Origin: Aureococcus anophagefferens
Lineage: Eukaryota > Sar > Pelagophyceae > Pelagomonadales > Pelagomonadaceae
NCBI RefSeq assembly: GCF_000186865.1
Contig: NW_008705566.1
Span: forward strand, 2,535,699-2,599,698
Direction of reading: 5' to 3'
DNA: 64,000 nt
The notes below the pieces were generated by a model, which was not told the origin of the DNA, ran no database searches, and worked only from the letters and a program-made list of their open reading frames with translations. Made by a program: the position numbers and the translations under genes. Position 1 is the first letter of the stretch. Each line of letters starts with the position of its first letter. Of the stretch, positions 53,674 through 62,576 are shown one piece after another.

Positions 53674-53863
53674 GCGCGGAGCGGCGTCGCCGGAGCCGCG
53701 CGGTCGTTATTAAGCACGCTTCTGGTTCTTGTTTTGTCGGTAGTTTTGGCGGCTGGAAGAGCGTGTCTAGACGTCCAGGATCGCATGTTGAAGTGCTTGT
53801 TGCACTTCTGCGAAAGAGGCGGCAGCCGCGTCGCGCCGTCGAGCGGCGCGCGTCGAGCGCTGC

Positions 53864-55567
53864 ATGCGCACGACATCGCTCTGCGTGCTCGGCATGAGCG
53901 CGCAGGTCGGCACGTCTCTCCAGCTGTCGCGCGCCTCGGCTTTCCGCGCCGCCGTGCGCGCCGTGGCGCCCTGCGCGCCGGAGGCCGAAGCGACCGAGGC
54001 GCTCAGGTCCATCGCCGGCGGAGACGCCGGCGACCTCGAGGCGGCGGCGGCGGGCGCCGCGCGCGAGCTCCGCGCGCTCGCGCGCCGCGGCGGCAAGCGC
54101 GGCTGGCGCGAGCTCGTCGCGGCCGCGGCGCCCGCGGCGCGGTCGCCGGCGGCCGCGGGCGCGGCGGGCGCGGCGCTCGCGCTCTGGCGCGGCGACGGCG
54201 ACGACGCCGACGCGGCGGGCGACGCGCGGTCCGCGGCGTCTGCGCTCCTCGGGACGGCGGACTTCGGCGCCGCGTCGGCCGCCGGCGCGGAGTGCCTCGA
54301 GGCCGTGCTGCGCGCGGACCGCGCCGACCTCAAGATCGCGACGGCGCTCGCGAAATGCTTCGCCGTCGCGGACGCCGTCCCGGCGGCGGACTCTGCCGTC
54401 GCGGCCGCGCTCAACCTCGGCGTCGCGGCGCCGCCGGCGCGCGAGGACGCGGGCGGCGCGCTCGCGTTGGCCGCGGCGCTCGGCGCCTGGGGCGGGCCCG
54501 GCGGGCCCGCGGCGCTCGTGGACGTCGCCGCGGATCTGGGCCTGTGGGCCGCGGCCGAGGATATCGCGGCGGCGGCGATCGAACGGGGCGAGGGCGGGAC
54601 GGCGGCCGAGACGTTGGTCGACGCGGCCACGGCGCGGTCGCTGTTCCGCCAGGCCGACGCGTTCGCGACGCGATTCGCGCGCCACTGCGGGCCGGAGCGG
54701 CGGGTCGCCGCGCGCTTGGCCCACGGCCGCGCGACGATCACGAAGGTCGTCGCGAAGCGGCAGCTCGCTTTGGTGGAGAAGGTCGTCCGCGGCGTCGACG
54801 ACGCGTGCGGCGGCGACTCGGAACACGACGCGCGGCGCGACGTCCGCGCGCACGCCATCGCGGCGCTGGCGGCCGGCGGCGAGCGGGCGCTCGCGCGCGA
54901 CCTGAACGACGCGTGGACGGTCCGCGACGGCGTGGAGACGCCCTTGGGCTTCGACGACTCCGCGGACCTCGCGGCGCTCGACGCCGCCGCGCGGCGCGAC
55001 GCGTACGTGCAGTGGGACGAGCTGTTTCCATGCGAACCGCCCGAGCCCCTCGCGAGCCCCGGCGCGTTTACGGACGCCGTGGCGTCGCTCGAGGGGTTTG
55101 TGGGCTTCGACGTGGAATGGGCCGACGGCCCGGGCGCCGCGCTGCTGCAACTGGCGACGACGGACGTCGCCATCCTCGTCGACGTCGCGGCGCTCTCGGC
55201 GACGGCCGCGGGCGCGGACGCGTTGCGGAGCGCCTTCGACGGCGCGCTCCGCGGCCGCCTCGTCGGCTTCGGCGCCGCGCAGGACCTGAGCCGCCTCCGC
55301 GCGACGCCGCGGCGCGGCTCCGAGGCGTGGCTTCCCGCGGAGTACCCCGCCGTCGAGCTCCAATCTCTATTGAAGGTTCGCGCGCCGGCGTCGCGGCTCG
55401 TGGGGCTCTCGGCCTACGCGGCGGAGTTCCTCGGCAAGCCCCTGGACAAGGCCCTCCAATGCTCGCGCTGGGAGCTCCGGCCCCTGTCCCGCGGGCAGCG
55501 GATCTACGCCGCGCTCGACGCCGTCATGGTCGCGATCATCTACGACAAGCTCCGGGCCGAGCGATAA
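53864..55567 (+). CDS. DEDDy 3'-5' exonuclease, mut-7/EXD3-like
   Basis: A 567-residue protein. The N-terminal 400 residues are Ala-rich helices like the helical-repeat region of Mut-7/EXD3 proteins. The C-terminal 160 residues are a DnaQ-like exonuclease: FVGFDVEWADGPGAALLQLA with the Asp-x-Glu pair, LVGFGAAQDLSRLRA with the second Asp, ELQSLLKVRAPASRLVGLSA then YAAEFLGKPLDKALQCSRWE, and the closing IYAALDAVMVAIIYDKL with the Tyr-x-x-x-Asp-type motif. All four acidic ligands seem present, so it is probably active on RNA or DNA. It ends 11 bases before the convergent sulfotransferase. Confidence 0.85.
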   Translation: MRTTSLCVLGMSAQVGTSLQLSRASAFRAAVRAVAPCAPEAEATEALRSIAGGDAGDLEAAAAGAARELRALARRGGKRGWRELVAAAAPAARSPAAAGAAGAALALWRGDGDDADAAGDARSAASALLGTADFGAASAAGAECLEAVLRADRADLKIATALAKCFAVADAVPAADSAVAAALNLGVAAPPAREDAGGALALAAALGAWGGPGGPAALVDVAADLGLWAAAEDIAAAAIERGEGGTAAETLVDAATARSLFRQADAFATRFARHCGPERRVAARLAHGRATITKVVAKRQLALVEKVVRGVDDACGGDSEHDARRDVRAHAIAALAAGGERALARDLNDAWTVRDGVETPLGFDDSADLAALDAAARRDAYVQWDELFPCEPPEPLASPGAFTDAVASLEGFVGFDVEWADGPGAALLQLATTDVAILVDVAALSATAAGADALRSAFDGALRGRLVGFGAAQDLSRLRATPRRGSEAWLPAEYPAVELQSLLKVRAPASRLVGLSAYAAEFLGKPLDKALQCSRWELRPLSRGQRIYAALDAVMVAIIYDKLRAER

Positions 55568-55578
55568 CGATTTATGTG

Positions 55579-56460
55579 TCACGACCTTGCCGCCTCTCTG
55601 AGCACCGGCGGCACGGGGTACCCGAGGCACGCGTAGTCGTGCGCGAGCCACCGCCAGATTTTCGCCGGCAGCGCCGGGTCCTCCTCGAGGGACGCGCGGA
55701 CGGCCCGCTCGCGGTCGGCGCGGTCGGCGAAGCCCTCGACGGCGTTGTACCGCACGGCGTTCGCCGGCGGCAGCGCGACGCGCGCCGCGAGCGCCGCCCA
55801 CTCCTCGTCGACGCGCTCGAGGTGGACGACGAAGTCGATCTCGCGGGGGAAGAGCTTGATGAAGTAGACCTGGCTCAGCGCGTGGAACCACTCGCGGTCG
55901 AGCTCGACGTGCGCGCGGTCGCCGTGCGCGAGCAGCAGGTCCACGAAGCGGCCGAAGGACGACGCGTCGCCGGCCTCGAGCAGTTGGGACCGGTGCGACA
56001 CGGTCCCGAACGCCGAGACGAGCCGCTGCAGCGGCTCGCGGACGACGGCGAAGGACTTGTTCTCGCATCGCGCGACGCGGCGGACCGCGTAGGGGTACTC
56101 GCGCTCGAGCCAGCGGCCCAGGCCGGCCTTGAAGCCCCAGGAGCCCGTCTTCGGGATCTCGACCCAGCGGGACCCGTCGGGCAGCGCAGCGCCGTAGCGG
56201 CCCAGGAACTTCGGGGGCTCCGTCGCGCGCGTCCGGTTCGCGACGACGTCCTCGACGCTGCGCAGCGGCGCCAACCGCGGCGCCGACGCGTCGCAGGGCT
56301 CGCCCGTGGACGCCTGGTGCACGGGCTCGCGCCGCCGGAGCTGGCGGCGCTGCTCGAAGGGGCCGTAGAAGTTGACGCAGCGAGCGCTGCGCCGCGGGTC
56401 GCGCGCGAGGCGCGCGGCCGCCAGCGCGGCCATGCAAACGACGCGTCGCATCAGGACCAT
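55579..56460 (-). CDS. Secretory sulfotransferase (Sulfotransfer_2-like)
   Basis: A 293-residue protein from ATG 56460, with a short hydrophobic N-terminus (VVCMAALAAARLA) fitting a signal or anchor. WVEIPKTGSWGFKAGL is the PAPS 5'-phosphosulfate loop (P-K-T/C-G), and SFAVVREPLQRLVSAFG is the 3'-phosphate motif (V-R-x-P-x-x-R-x-x-S-x-F). Further family marks are the W-F-H-A-L-S-Q-V-Y-F region and the C-terminal KIWRWLAHDYACLGYPV. It would transfer sulfate from PAPS to a glycan in the Golgi. The start could also be ATG 56451. It belongs to a run of three sulfotransferase genes. Confidence 0.82.
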   Translation of the reverse strand: MVLMRRVVCMAALAAARLARDPRRSARCVNFYGPFEQRRQLRRREPVHQASTGEPCDASAPRLAPLRSVEDVVANRTRATEPPKFLGRYGAALPDGSRWVEIPKTGSWGFKAGLGRWLEREYPYAVRRVARCENKSFAVVREPLQRLVSAFGTVSHRSQLLEAGDASSFGRFVDLLLAHGDRAHVELDREWFHALSQVYFIKLFPREIDFVVHLERVDEEWAALAARVALPPANAVRYNAVEGFADRADRERAVRASLEEDPALPAKIWRWLAHDYACLGYPVPPVLREAARS

Positions 56461-56558
56461 CAGGAAGCCGTGATGGGCAGCATCATCGTGCAAGAGCAAG
56501 GGTAAACATGATTCTTGACCCTCTCACTTAAAAAGCGATCGGGGCTGCGTGAAAAAAT

Positions 56559-57656
56559 ATGGCTCGGCTGCTCGTCGCCTGCGCGACGGCAGCGCTGGCC
56601 GCCGCCGCCGTCGGGCTGCCGCGCAGCTCGAACACGCGCTGCAAGCGCTTCATCCTCATCTCGCAGACGCGCAGCGGCACGGGCTACGTCGTGCGCAAGC
56701 TCAAGGGCCACCCGTCCCTGCAGTGCGCCAACGAGATCTTAGGCGAGGCGGACGTGCAGCGCGGGCGCGACGTCAAGTTCAGCGCTTTGATGCGGAAGAT
56801 GAATAGTGTCATGCACGACCTCTGCGCGCGGACCAAGGGCGACCGCGGCGCGCTCGTCGGGTTCAAGTGGATGACGACGCAGGGCCACGCGGAACACCAC
56901 GGCAAGATCTTGGAGTACCTCCAGCGCCACAGCAAGACGAAGATCTTGTACATGTGGCGGCGCAACGTCGTGCGCCAGATCATCTCCCGCGTGGGCATCC
57001 GGTCCAAGGACCCGGGCAACACGCCGCACCCGAAGGTCGGCGAGTTCGTGAACGCGTCGTCCAAAGTGTCGCTGGCCGAGGGGGGCTTGTTATTGCAGCG
57101 CGTCAACAAGACGCTGGCGGACCGCGCGACGACGCGGTCCTACTACTCCGGCGTCGACGCGCTGACGGTCTACTACGAGGACCTCATCGAAAGCAGCCCC
57201 GCGTACAACGAGAGTTGGGACCGCGTCTTCGATTACCTCGGCGTGCCGCGCGTGGAGCTGCCCCGGGCGGAATTGGTGATGATCCACCAGGACAAGCCCA
57301 TCCTCGCGCCGGTGGCGAACGCGCCGGGCGTCCACGCGACGCTCGTCGAGGAGTGCGCGACGATGCGCTGGGGCCTCGACCTCGGCGGCGCGTGCGAGGA
57401 GCTCGTCGGGGACTGCCCCTGCGACCCCTGCGACGCCTGCAAACCGGACCCGGACGTGCTCGCCACGCCCAAGCACACGCACGCGACGCGCGCCCAGTCG
57501 CTCCTCGTCCAGGCCGCGCAACGGAACTACACGGGCGCCAACAACGCGAAGCGGTTCGCGAGCATCCAGCGCCAGATGCGCGACCTCCAGCTCGAGAAGG
57601 ACCTCGAGCTCGTGCGCCTGCGCGCGCGCGTCGCCGAGCTCGAGGCGCGCCGATAG
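56559..57656 (+). CDS. Secretory sulfotransferase-like protein
   Basis: A 365-residue protein with a signal peptide (MARLLVACATAALAAAAVGL). RFILISQTRSGTGYVVRKL (about residues 30-48) is a PAPS-loop-like motif of the Stf0/Sulfotransfer_3 type (R-S/T-G-T/S). KTKILYMWRRNVVRQIISR fits the 3'-phosphate strand with its Arg and Ser. VYYEDLIESSPAYNESWDRVF then YLGVPRVEL is the usual sulfotransferase C-terminal strand-helix pair. A Cys-rich insert (DCPCDPCDACKPD) and a C-terminal coiled coil (QLEKDLELVRLRARVAELEA) are unusual additions. It is divergent from the sulfotransferase at 55579 and overlaps no neighbour; its stop is 3 bases from the next gene's end. Confidence 0.78.
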   Translation: MARLLVACATAALAAAAVGLPRSSNTRCKRFILISQTRSGTGYVVRKLKGHPSLQCANEILGEADVQRGRDVKFSALMRKMNSVMHDLCARTKGDRGALVGFKWMTTQGHAEHHGKILEYLQRHSKTKILYMWRRNVVRQIISRVGIRSKDPGNTPHPKVGEFVNASSKVSLAEGGLLLQRVNKTLADRATTRSYYSGVDALTVYYEDLIESSPAYNESWDRVFDYLGVPRVELPRAELVMIHQDKPILAPVANAPGVHATLVEECATMRWGLDLGGACEELVGDCPCDPCDACKPDPDVLATPKHTHATRAQSLLVQAAQRNYTGANNAKRFASIQRQMRDLQLEKDLELVRLRARVAELEARR

Positions 57657-57658
57657 CA

Positions 57659-59407
57659 TTACCAGTGTTTCTCGGGCCCCCAGCCGACGAGGTCGTAGAA
57701 CGTCGCGTTGAGCGGCGCGTAGAACGCCCGCAAGTCCGCGAGGAGCGCCGGGTCCTGGTCCTCGTAGTCGCGCGCGTTCTTCGGCGCCGCGTCGTCGATG
57801 GGGTGGAAGCGCAGGCCCGCGTGGGCCATGGCCGCGGCGACGGCGGTCCGCGCGCCGTCCGGCGCCGCCATGTCCTCGCAGCGGACGACGAGGAACGGGT
57901 CGCGCCCGAACGCGTCGTACCACTCGAGCAGCTGGGCCGCGTAGCAGCCGCGTAAGAGCAGGCTGTGCGCGCCGTGGCCGTTCGGGATGCGCGGCAGGAA
58001 CGCGCGGAACGCGCCGCGGTCCAACGCGAGCGGCTCCGCGAGGCTCACGGCGCCCGCCGCGCCCGGCGCGCGCCGCAGCACGCGGTGGCGCGCGAGGAGC
58101 TCGAGCTCGCCCTGCAGCACCTCCCGCATGGACTTGCCGAGCCACGCGCTGCCCCGGCTCCGGCGCTGCGCGGGCGTCGCGCGCGGGTCCGTGATCATCG
58201 CGAAGTGGCTCGCGGCGCGCGCCGCCGGATCGCGGACCATGACGATCATCGGCGGCGCCGCGGCCCTCAGGCGCCGCAGCCGCGGGATGGCCAGGTTCGA
58301 CTGGAGCAGGTAGCTCGGCGTCGAGTCGAGCGCGACGAGGCTCGGGTGGTCGGCGTGCGCCGCGGCGTCGAAGAAGGCCTCGTGCCAGTGGCGCGACGCC
58401 GCGGCGCCGTCGCCGTCGAGGTCGTCGCGCCACCGCCAATCCAGGAAATGCGTCTCGCGGCGCACGCCGCGCGCGACGAGCGGGTGCTGGCTCAGGTACT
58501 CGTACATGGACGTCGTGCCCGCCTTCTGCGCGCCGATAATCAAGAAGTGGGGCGCCAAGGGCCCCGTCCCGCGCTCGGACGCGAGACCGATCGACCGCCG
58601 CGTCTGCGTGAGCTCGTCGCCGACCCTCAAAGTCACGCAGGGCATGCGCGGCGGCAGCAGCTCCGGCTCCGCTTCGTCGTCGACGTAGTCGAAGATGAGG
58701 TGCGTCCGGTAGTGGTCCGCGAGGTTCGCGACGTAGTGCTTCGCCTGGTTGTTGAGCTCGACGACGTCGCCCTCGGCGTAGCGGAACCGCCGGAGCGTCT
58801 TCTTCGTGCGGCCGACCTTGAAGACGACGTCGTCCCAGGTCTTGATCGCCACGTGCAACCGGTGCGTCCGCGGCACCCAGTAGCCGCTGTCGTGGTGCGG
58901 CGGGATGACCGTGCGCGGCGGCATCGACGCGAGGAGGCACCGGACGACGCGGTCGCGGGGCACGCCGCACGCCGCGAAGATGGGGTCGAGGTGGACGCGC
59001 CACTCCGGCCGGTCCCAGAGCGGCAACCGGTAGACGCGGTGCAGGAAGTCGTCGCAGAAGACGAACGCGAGCTTCCGGATGCCCCAGCTGTCGTGGCTCG
59101 GCCGGTCGAGCCGCACGTTCTCCGCGGCCGCGTACGCGTCGCCCCAGACGTTCTCGTCGCCGTCGAGCAGGTCCCGGAGGCCCGAGACGTCGACCGTGCC
59201 GCGGCTGAAGCAGAAGGGCTCCGCGCCGCCGCTCAGCTCGCGCAGGGGCCGCTGGTCTACGGGGGCCGTCTTGTCCGCGAAGAGGACCTCGCCCGGCGGC
59301 GGCGCCGACGCCTCCTCGCGCACCATGGACCAGTCGATGCGGAACTTCTCCAGTTGAGGTTGGCCCCGCCCGTACTCCTCCTCGAGGCGGATGGTTGTAG
59401 CCGCCAT
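57659..59407 (-). CDS. Aspartyl/asparaginyl hydroxylase-type domain fused to sulfotransferase
   Basis: A 582-residue fusion. Residues about 80-245 match the Asp/Asn beta-hydroxylase fold: TVIPPHHDSGYWVPRTHRLH with the H-x-D pair near residue 172, VFKVGRTKKTLRRFRYAEGD, then NNQAKHYVANLADHYRTHLI with the second His (224) and the 2-oxoglutarate-type Arg (234). Residues about 285-580 are a sulfotransferase domain: HFLIIGAQKAGTTSMYEYLS (5'-phosphosulfate loop), ETHFLDW, PSYLL, MIVMVRDPAARAASHF (3'-phosphate motif), VVRCEDM and NATFYDLVGW. There is no obvious signal peptide, so it may be cytosolic or enter by an internal signal. The hydroxylase half lacks the membrane region of animal AspH and resembles free-standing microbial forms. 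The frame is continuous across the join. Confidence 0.88.
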   Translation of the reverse strand: MAATTIRLEEEYGRGQPQLEKFRIDWSMVREEASAPPPGEVLFADKTAPVDQRPLRELSGGAEPFCFSRGTVDVSGLRDLLDGDENVWGDAYAAAENVRLDRPSHDSWGIRKLAFVFCDDFLHRVYRLPLWDRPEWRVHLDPIFAACGVPRDRVVRCLLASMPPRTVIPPHHDSGYWVPRTHRLHVAIKTWDDVVFKVGRTKKTLRRFRYAEGDVVELNNQAKHYVANLADHYRTHLIFDYVDDEAEPELLPPRMPCVTLRVGDELTQTRRSIGLASERGTGPLAPHFLIIGAQKAGTTSMYEYLSQHPLVARGVRRETHFLDWRWRDDLDGDGAAASRHWHEAFFDAAAHADHPSLVALDSTPSYLLQSNLAIPRLRRLRAAAPPMIVMVRDPAARAASHFAMITDPRATPAQRRSRGSAWLGKSMREVLQGELELLARHRVLRRAPGAAGAVSLAEPLALDRGAFRAFLPRIPNGHGAHSLLLRGCYAAQLLEWYDAFGRDPFLVVRCEDMAAPDGARTAVAAAMAHAGLRFHPIDDAAPKNARDYEDQDPALLADLRAFYAPLNATFYDLVGWGPEKHW

Positions 59408-59512
59408 CGCGTCTCCGACCCCACGAGCAGTCCTCGCCAGATTTTATGTGCCGTCACCTTCCCTTCAACTTTCCGCAGCCGTAAGGCCCGCAGGACGCCC
59501 ACCGACGCCCCG

Positions 59513-60897
59513 TTATGACGAGTCGGACTCGCCGCTCTCGCCGTAGGAGTCGTTGTAGTCGACCTCGACGTCGCGCTGGTCGTCGAGGGAGAGGCTGGCG
59601 AGGTCGACGCCGTGGCGGTCGTCGGCGTGGTCGAAGTCCGAGAGGTACTCCCGCGCGCACGCGCGGACCGCCGGGTCGCCGTCCTCGCCGAGGCGGCCGA
59701 CGATGTCGAAGAGGGCCTCCTCGTGGGCGAGGGACCCGCCCGGGAACGGGTGCGGCAGGGGCGAGTGCTTCGCCTCGGCCATGCTGCACTCGACGGCCGG
59801 GAACCGTTCTCGCAACGCCTCCACGCGGTCCTGGGAGAAGCAGTAGCCCCAGAACGTCGCGAGGGCGTCGTCGTCGCCGTGGCCGAAGTCGACGTAGCGC
59901 AGGCGCGGCAGGCGCTCGAAGCACGCCGCCAGGGGCGCGTCGTAGGGGTAGACGGGCGGGTCCGCTTCGTGGTCGAAGAACTCCGAGGAGAAGCAGTCGG
60001 ACACGTCGAGGCGCTCGAGGCCCTCCAAGTGAGCGATCGCGCCCAGGGTCGCCGGCGCGATGCGCCCGCGGACGCGCAGGAGCGCGAGCGCGCGCCGCGG
60101 GCCCGGGAGCGCGGCGATCGCCGCGACGCACGCGTCCGCGGCGCCGCGCGGCGCGGACCGGCCGTCGTAGTGGAGCTCGGCCAGCGCGCCGCAGCGCGCC
60201 ACGAGGGCCACGAGCGCCGCCGCGGCCTCGCCCGGCGGCGTCGCCGCGCCGACGGCGAAGCGGAGCGTGGCCGCGGCCTCGACGGCGGCCTCTTCGAGCT
60301 CGCGCGCCGCCGCCGCGTCGACGTCGAGGTCCGCGCGGATGTCGTAGGCCTCCGGCGGGTCGCTGTAGTGGACGCGGCCCGCGGCGCGGACCTGGGCGCC
60401 GCGCATCTCCGCCGCGACGCGCCTCGCGAAGACGTCTCGCGCGCGCGCGCGCCGCAGCGCCGCCGCGTCGCCGTCGCGCCGCGCCGCGTAGGCCCGCTCG
60501 TCCAGGACCTCGACGGACGTCTCCGCGTCGCGGTCCCCGGCCTCGGCGCCGCTGTCCCAGGGCGGCGGGCCCGTCGCCGCCGTCCGCGGCGGAAAGCGGC
60601 CGCAGCCGTCGCGGACGTCGCGCGCCTGCTCGACGGCCGCGGCGACGGTCGCGTAGGGGCCGTGCACCGTGACCTGCGACTGGTGCAGCAGCTCCTCGCG
60701 CGTCCACCTAGGATGATGTGACCGTTTTTTTTTGGTGGGCGGTCGCCGCGCGGACGCGGGCGGGCGGACGCGCGGCCGAGGTAGGGCCTTGGGTAGACCG
60801 TCTCCACGACGACGAGGGCCTCCGCGGGCATCATCTCGCCGCTGCCCGCGGCCTCGATCTCCGCCGCGAGGATCTCGGCCTCGAGCATGGCCGCCAT
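59513..60897 (-). CDS. Leucine-rich-repeat-like unknown protein (one intron)
   Basis: Two exons, 60770-60897 and 59513-60707, give 440 residues. Exon 1 starts MAAMLEAEILAAEIEAAGSG. Exon 2 starts WTREELLHQSQVTVHGPYAT. The middle holds LRR-like strands: LEGLERLDVSDCFSSEFFD, RLPRLRYVDFGHGDDDALA, and RCGALAELHYDGRSA. The C-terminus is acidic (DFDHADDRHGVDL; NDSYGESGESDSS). A helical segment (ERFPAVECSMAEAK; AHEEALFDIVGRLGEDGDPA) resembles ARM/HEAT repeats. No enzyme domain is seen; a protein-binding role is the most that can be said. Confidence 0.65.
60708..60769 (-). other. 62-base GT-AG intron
   Basis: The donor GTCCGCCC and acceptor CATCATCCTAG|G in phase 2 join YLGR-A-WTREELLHQ. The run of nine A's inside would otherwise be coding. 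The acceptor is clear; the donor is the best of the available GT sites. Confidence 0.65.
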
Positions 60898-61010
60898 GGT
60901 TCGTCGTGTCGCGCGAAGGCGTGGCTACGGCCGTCGGGGCAGCCCCATCGAGCTCTCCGCTCGCTTCACCTACGGCCTGGGGGTTTCAATGCACTTCAAC
61001 TTTGGTAAAT

Positions 61011-61631
61011 TTACGTCGCCCCCACGAGGCCCGCGACGTCCGCGCGCAGGAGGTGGCGGTTCCAGCCGACCGTGCCGTACTTGACCAGCGCCAGGGGCCG
61101 GAAGAGGGACTCGCCGTCGAAGCCGAGGCCCGCGTAGAGGTTCCGCGCGGCGTCGTTGTCGCTGTCGACCTCGAGGCAGACGCAGCCGACGCCCTCGGCG
61201 CGCGCGTGCGCCGCGGCCGCGCGGGCGAGCGCCGTGCCCACGCCGCGCCGCCGCGCCGGCTCGGCGACGATGAGGTTGCGCAGGTGCAGCCGCGCCGGGA
61301 GCTCCGTGCCGGCCGGCCCGCGGACCTTCACGTCGCACGCGCCGACGATCGATCCGTCGTCCTCGCGGCAGGCGACGAGCGCCGTCTCCTCGCCGCGCGC
61401 GTTCGGCCCGCAGAGCAGCTCCGTCAGCGACTTCGCGGTAGACGCGCGCGCCTCCTCGGAGTACTCGTCGGAGTCGAGGGCGTCGACGAGCAGCCTCGTC
61501 AGGAAGCGGCCCTGCGCCTTGAGTTTCGTGAGCTCCGAGAAATCCGCCGCGGTGGCGACGCGCGTCGTGAAGGAGAAGGCGCTCGCGGACCGCGCAAGCA
61601 GCAAGGCGCCGAGCCAAAAACGACAGCCCAT
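61011..61631 (-). CDS. Plastid-targeted GNAT-family N-acetyltransferase
   Basis: A 206-residue protein. MGCRFWLGALLLARSASAFS is a signal peptide ending ASA|F, followed by a basic, Thr-rich stretch (FTTRVATA): the two-part plastid presequence of heterokont algae. The enzyme part shows the GNAT core: LHLRNLIVAEPARRRGVGTA (strand 4 and the acetyl-CoA loop R/Q-x-x-G-x-G/A), LARAAAAHARAEG, and VCLEVDSDNDAARNLYAGLG (the N-x-x-A-x-x-L-Y-x-x-x-G-F motif). The substrate is unknown; candidates are protein N-termini or small amines. Start ATG 61631 gives the presequence; the frame beyond belongs to the divergent LipB gene. Confidence 0.85.
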   Translation of the reverse strand: MGCRFWLGALLLARSASAFSFTTRVATAADFSELTKLKAQGRFLTRLLVDALDSDEYSEEARASTAKSLTELLCGPNARGEETALVACREDDGSIVGACDVKVRGPAGTELPARLHLRNLIVAEPARRRGVGTALARAAAAHARAEGVGCVCLEVDSDNDAARNLYAGLGFDGESLFRPLALVKYGTVGWNRHLLRADVAGLVGAT

Positions 61632-61668
61632 CGCCTGTGGCAGAAGACCTGCACTGAACCGCGCGACG
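61632..61668. promoter_or_regulatory. 37-base divergent promoter
   Basis: Only 37 bases separate the start codons of the GNAT and lipB genes. No core motif is recognisable, so the promoters must overlap each other or the opposite coding sequence. Confidence 0.6.
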
Positions 61669-62547
61669 ATGAGCGCCTCGCGCGCCGGCTTCCTGCTGTC
61701 CCTGGTGGTCCGCGGCGCGCGCGCCCTCTCCCTCGACACCGCTCCACGATCGCTGTCGACCGCGACGCGAACGACGCGAAAATCCGTGCCGGCGCAGGCC
61801 CAGGGCCTCTACGAGCCCCTCGACCGGGACCCGGCGGCGGCGCGGCCGAGCGTGCGCGTGCTGGACCTCACGGCGTCGCCCGTGTCCTACGCGGACGGCG
61901 CGGCGCTCCAGCACGAGCTGCTGGCCGCCAACATCGCCGGCGGCGGCGACGCGGTCGTGCTCGTCGAGCACGAGGCGGTCTACACGCTCGGCCGCGGCGC
62001 GACGCTGGAGCACGTGCTCTTCGACGCCGACGCGCCGGGCGCGCCCGAGCTCGTGCGCGCGGAGCGCGGCGGCGACGTCACGTACCACGGGCCGGGCCAG
62101 CTCGTCGCGTACCCGATCCTCGACCTGAAGCGGCATCGGAAGGACTCGCACTGGTACCTCCGCGCGCTCGAGGAGACGGTCGTCCGCACCTGCGCGGCGC
62201 TCGGGGCGACCGAGGCCGCGCGCTCCGCGGAGCACACGGGCGTCTGGCTCGCGGGCGCCAAGATCTCCGCCGTGGGCGTCGCGATGCGGAAGTGGGTCAC
62301 GTACCACGGCATTTCGCTCAACCTCGCGCCGGACCTGTCGCACTACGACGCCATCGTCCCCTGCGGCCTCGACCCGCGGGTCGAGCCCGTCGGCGCCCTC
62401 AACGCCCACCTCGGCCGGGACCTGACGCCCGCGGACGTCGCGCCCGTCTTCCTCGACGCGTTCATGGACGTCTTCGACGTCCAGCTCCAGGTCGACGCGG
62501 ACACGCTCGCGAGCCTCTCGGCGCGGCGGCGGGGGGTGTTGGGGTAA
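61669..62547 (+). CDS. LIPB: Lipoyl(octanoyl) transferase (LipB)
   Basis: A 292-residue enzyme that moves octanoate from acyl carrier protein to lipoyl domains of 2-oxoacid dehydrogenases and glycine cleavage H protein. The first 40 residues (MSASRAGFLLSLVVRGARAL, then Ser/Thr/Arg-rich) look like an organelle presequence, more mitochondrial than plastid because no ASAF motif is seen. The LipB core has RGGDVTYHGPGQLVAYPILD (about 133-152), GAKISAVGVAMRKWVTYHG with the catalytic Lys198, and GISLNLAPDLSHYDAIVPCG with the catalytic Cys232. All key residues are present and length is normal. It is divergent from the plastid GNAT gene. Confidence 0.95.
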   Translation: MSASRAGFLLSLVVRGARALSLDTAPRSLSTATRTTRKSVPAQAQGLYEPLDRDPAAARPSVRVLDLTASPVSYADGAALQHELLAANIAGGGDAVVLVEHEAVYTLGRGATLEHVLFDADAPGAPELVRAERGGDVTYHGPGQLVAYPILDLKRHRKDSHWYLRALEETVVRTCAALGATEAARSAEHTGVWLAGAKISAVGVAMRKWVTYHGISLNLAPDLSHYDAIVPCGLDPRVEPVGALNAHLGRDLTPADVAPVFLDAFMDVFDVQLQVDADTLASLSARRRGVLG

Positions 62548-62576
62548 GGTTTGAGGGCTACTGCACTGCTAGCCGA

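Noticed and set aside
53654..55363. 569-codon minus-strand frame
   Set aside because: Antisense to the exonuclease gene; composition is not protein-like.
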